64,000 nucleotides of DNA from Phormidium tenue FACHB-1050 (lineage in GTDB: Bacteria; Cyanobacteriota; Cyanobacteriia; Pseudanabaenales; Pseudanabaenaceae), in assembly GCF_014696925.1 (NCBI RefSeq), contig NZ_JACJQY010000007.1, forward strand, positions 94,457 to 158,456, in the 5' to 3' direction. The notes beneath the pieces are model-generated. The model was not told the DNA's origin. It made no database searches and worked only from the letters and a program-made list of their open reading frames with translations. Positions 62,642 to 64,000 of this stretch are shown here, piece after piece. How positions within the stretch are numbered: the stretch's first letter is position 1; each line of letters opens with the position of its first letter. The position numbers and the translations under genes were made by a program.

Positions 62642-64000
62642 TCATACAGTTTTGGCTTGTGAGTCAATATTTTGTTGCTGTGCTTGAGATCGATGCTGCC
62701 AAGCCTGCTCAAATTGTTGGATATCAAATTCGCTTAAATTGGCAAACCCAATTTCCTGCCCCTTAACCTGCAAGATGATCTGGTGATCGCCTCGTAATCT
62801 CTCAACTGTCAGAGTATCTCCGCTTCGTTGGATACCGTAAGAGTTTTTACCCATTTCTCCAAAACTATCAGCCCCTAGCTCATTGAGGAGTTGATGACAG
62901 ATCGCTGCGACCATCTGAGCGTGGTCATTTCTATTCTGCTCTAAGTTAATCGGGATGTCCGCTTTAACAATATTTTTAGATTGCGTTAGTTGGGGTGCTT
63001 TAAGCGATCGCTGTTTTTCTAACTCAACCACAAGCTCATTTAACAAACTATCTGATAAACCCTGTTCGGCTTGACGAAGAGATTCTATAGGCTGAATTAC
63101 CGCCTTTCGATCGGCACTTTGCATCTCCAAAATAATCGAGCGATCGCGCGCTGGATCGTAACTAACCTGTAAATACTTCTGAAGTCCTCCCCAGCTATAC
63201 TCTTTGCCTAGCTCATTCCCTTGGATGCTGTTATTTCCCAAACTGTAGGAAATACCTTTAATCTTCTTGGTGCGGGTGTATTTAACATGAGCATCTACTC
63301 CTGAATGTTTCAACTGCTCTATTAACTGGGGCATGGTCATTCCTACTTTTACTTGCTCTCTAATAACCTGCGATATGTGAGATGCCATAGTAGCAACGCT
63401 AGGATGTATCACCTGTTCGGGGGTGCTGGAGATCCGCTTTAAGATACGCGGCAAGGAATAGGCTTTGCCCACACTGGAGCCAGCTATACTCACCTCATCA
63501 AATTTGTAAGCAATCCCTTTCGGTTTTCCTTTGCGATCTCGGTCAACCCTAACTGCAATCCCTGCCAGATTTAGCTTTTCAATAAAATCTGGCAATGACT
63601 CAGTATTTACCAGAGCTGCATCGATCTTGTCTGCAAGTTGACGCTTTACAGTAACTTTGCCCGTTTCTAATTCCTTATCTATCTGACTTTTGGTTTGCTC
63701 TTGGCGATCGCTCTCCCAACTAGATGGTACAGCCGCTAGTCCAAAGTCCTGCTCCAATTTGCGGATTATATCTTGGCTGCGCGTCCAATCCCAACTGTCA
63801 GAAACTACTGAGCCGTCCATCCGCACCCGACTGGTCACGAGATGTATGTGTTCGTGATTTTCTCTGTCAGTATGCTTTACAGCCACATACTGATTATTGG
63901 TAAATCCCATTTCTTTGAGATATTGGGCGATCGCTGTCTGCCAAGCATCATTGTTAAGATGCTCTTCAGGACTAAGGCTGAGAATTACATGGCAAACTTT
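62642..64000 (-). CDS. MobA/VirD2-like relaxase (N-terminus beyond window)
   Basis: The frame is open to the window edge (KVCHVILSLSPEEHLNNDAW), so the ATG at 63910 is not the start. Visible are the HUH metal motif HTDRENHEHIHLV and the RVRMDGSVV strand of the relaxase/mobilisation nuclease fold. After a linker come two copies of a repeat of about 55 residues: LPDFIEKLNLAGIAVRV ... KGIAYKF ... VGKAYS and MPQLIEQLKHSGVDAHV ... KGISYSL ... LGKEYS. A final module is YGIQRSGDTLTVERLRGDH ... FEQAWQ. It would nick oriT and be carried through the T4SS. The oriT is not seen in the window; it is probably upstream, to the right. Confidence 0.9.
   Translation of the reverse strand, partial: KVCHVILSLSPEEHLNNDAWQTAIAQYLKEMGFTNNQYVAVKHTDRENHEHIHLVTSRVRMDGSVVSDSWDWTRSQDIIRKLEQDFGLAAVPSSWESDRQEQTKSQIDKELETGKVTVKRQLADKIDAALVNTESLPDFIEKLNLAGIAVRVDRDRKGKPKGIAYKFDEVSIAGSSVGKAYSLPRILKRISSTPEQVIHPSVATMASHISQVIREQVKVGMTMPQLIEQLKHSGVDAHVKYTRTKKIKGISYSLGNNSIQGNELGKEYSWGGLQKYLQVSYDPARDRSIILEMQSADRKAVIQPIESLRQAEQGLSDSLLNELVVELEKQRSLKAPQLTQSKNIVKADIPINLEQNRNDHAQMVAAICHQLLNELGADSFGEMGKNSYGIQRSGDTLTVERLRGDHQIILQVKGQEIGFANLSEFDIQQFEQAWQHRSQAQQQNIDSQAKTV

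Noticed and set aside
1..64000. CRISPR arrays, tRNA or rRNA genes
   Set aside because: No regularly spaced repeat arrays, tRNA-like cloverleaf with CCA context or rRNA blocks were noticed on either strand. A covariance-model scan would be needed to exclude a degenerate tRNA.

Overview
The window looks like part of a large conjugative replicon (a plasmid, or less likely an integrated element) of a cyanobacterium, possibly Pseudanabaena-like. The host call rests on the very frequent GCGATCGC/GATCGC octamer (HIP1) in coding DNA, on cyanobacteria-typical families (DUF2808, DUF305/CopM, ZiaA/ZiaR-like pair, DUF2933) and on a type IV secretion cluster of the cyanobacterial type. No chromosome-type landmarks (rRNA, tRNA, ribosomal proteins) are visible.

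Bases 1-31,600 are a metal-handling island. It holds the end of a sensor kinase and two decayed kinase copies, two tandem DUF2808 proteins, a MerR regulator facing a 52-residue Cys-rich exported peptide, an RND efflux set scattered over 26 kb (adaptor at 3.3 kb, inner-membrane pump at 17 kb, TolC-like channel at 28.4 kb), a ZIP transporter overlapping a two-domain multicopper oxidase, a second multicopper oxidase, a two-domain CopM lipoprotein, a Zn/Cd-type P1B ATPase with an ArsR/SmtB regulator, a Cu-type P1B ATPase with a CopZ-like chaperone and a cupredoxin, plus a cobalamin-riboswitch-controlled CbtB gene. Eight places in this island carry the direct repeat TTTCAT-N5-TTTCAT (11-bp period, one has a mismatch and one is tandemly duplicated), nearly always just upstream of a copper-related gene. 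I read this as the operator of one OmpR-family (CopR-like) response regulator whose gene lies outside the window.

Bases 32,293-46,117 encode a type IV secretion/conjugation apparatus in one direction with almost no gaps: VirB2-, VirB3-, VirB4-, VirB5-, VirB6-, VirB8-, VirB10-, VirB9-like proteins, an exported protein of unknown function, the VirD4 coupling ATPase and two accessory proteins. The relaxase is at the far right edge (62,642 to beyond 64,000). Both accessory proteins appear to share a C-terminal module of about 50 residues with the relaxase.

Bases 46,155-61,386 hold DNA-processing and defence genes: topoisomerase I, an orphan antitoxin-like protein, a single-chain adenine methyltransferase/BsuBI-PstI-type endonuclease, a DUF4926-Mfd pair, a NACHT-HEAT NTPase split cleanly by a 1,090-bp IS630-family element (TA target duplication), and a RecD2-like helicase. 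A glyoxalase-fold protein and a PTP-like phosphatase separate these from the relaxase.

Many long perfect palindromes sit between genes. Two share a GGCGGCGC/GCGCCGCC core, and their outer arms carry locus-specific sequence. All functional statements are from reading the sequence by eye; no database search was run.
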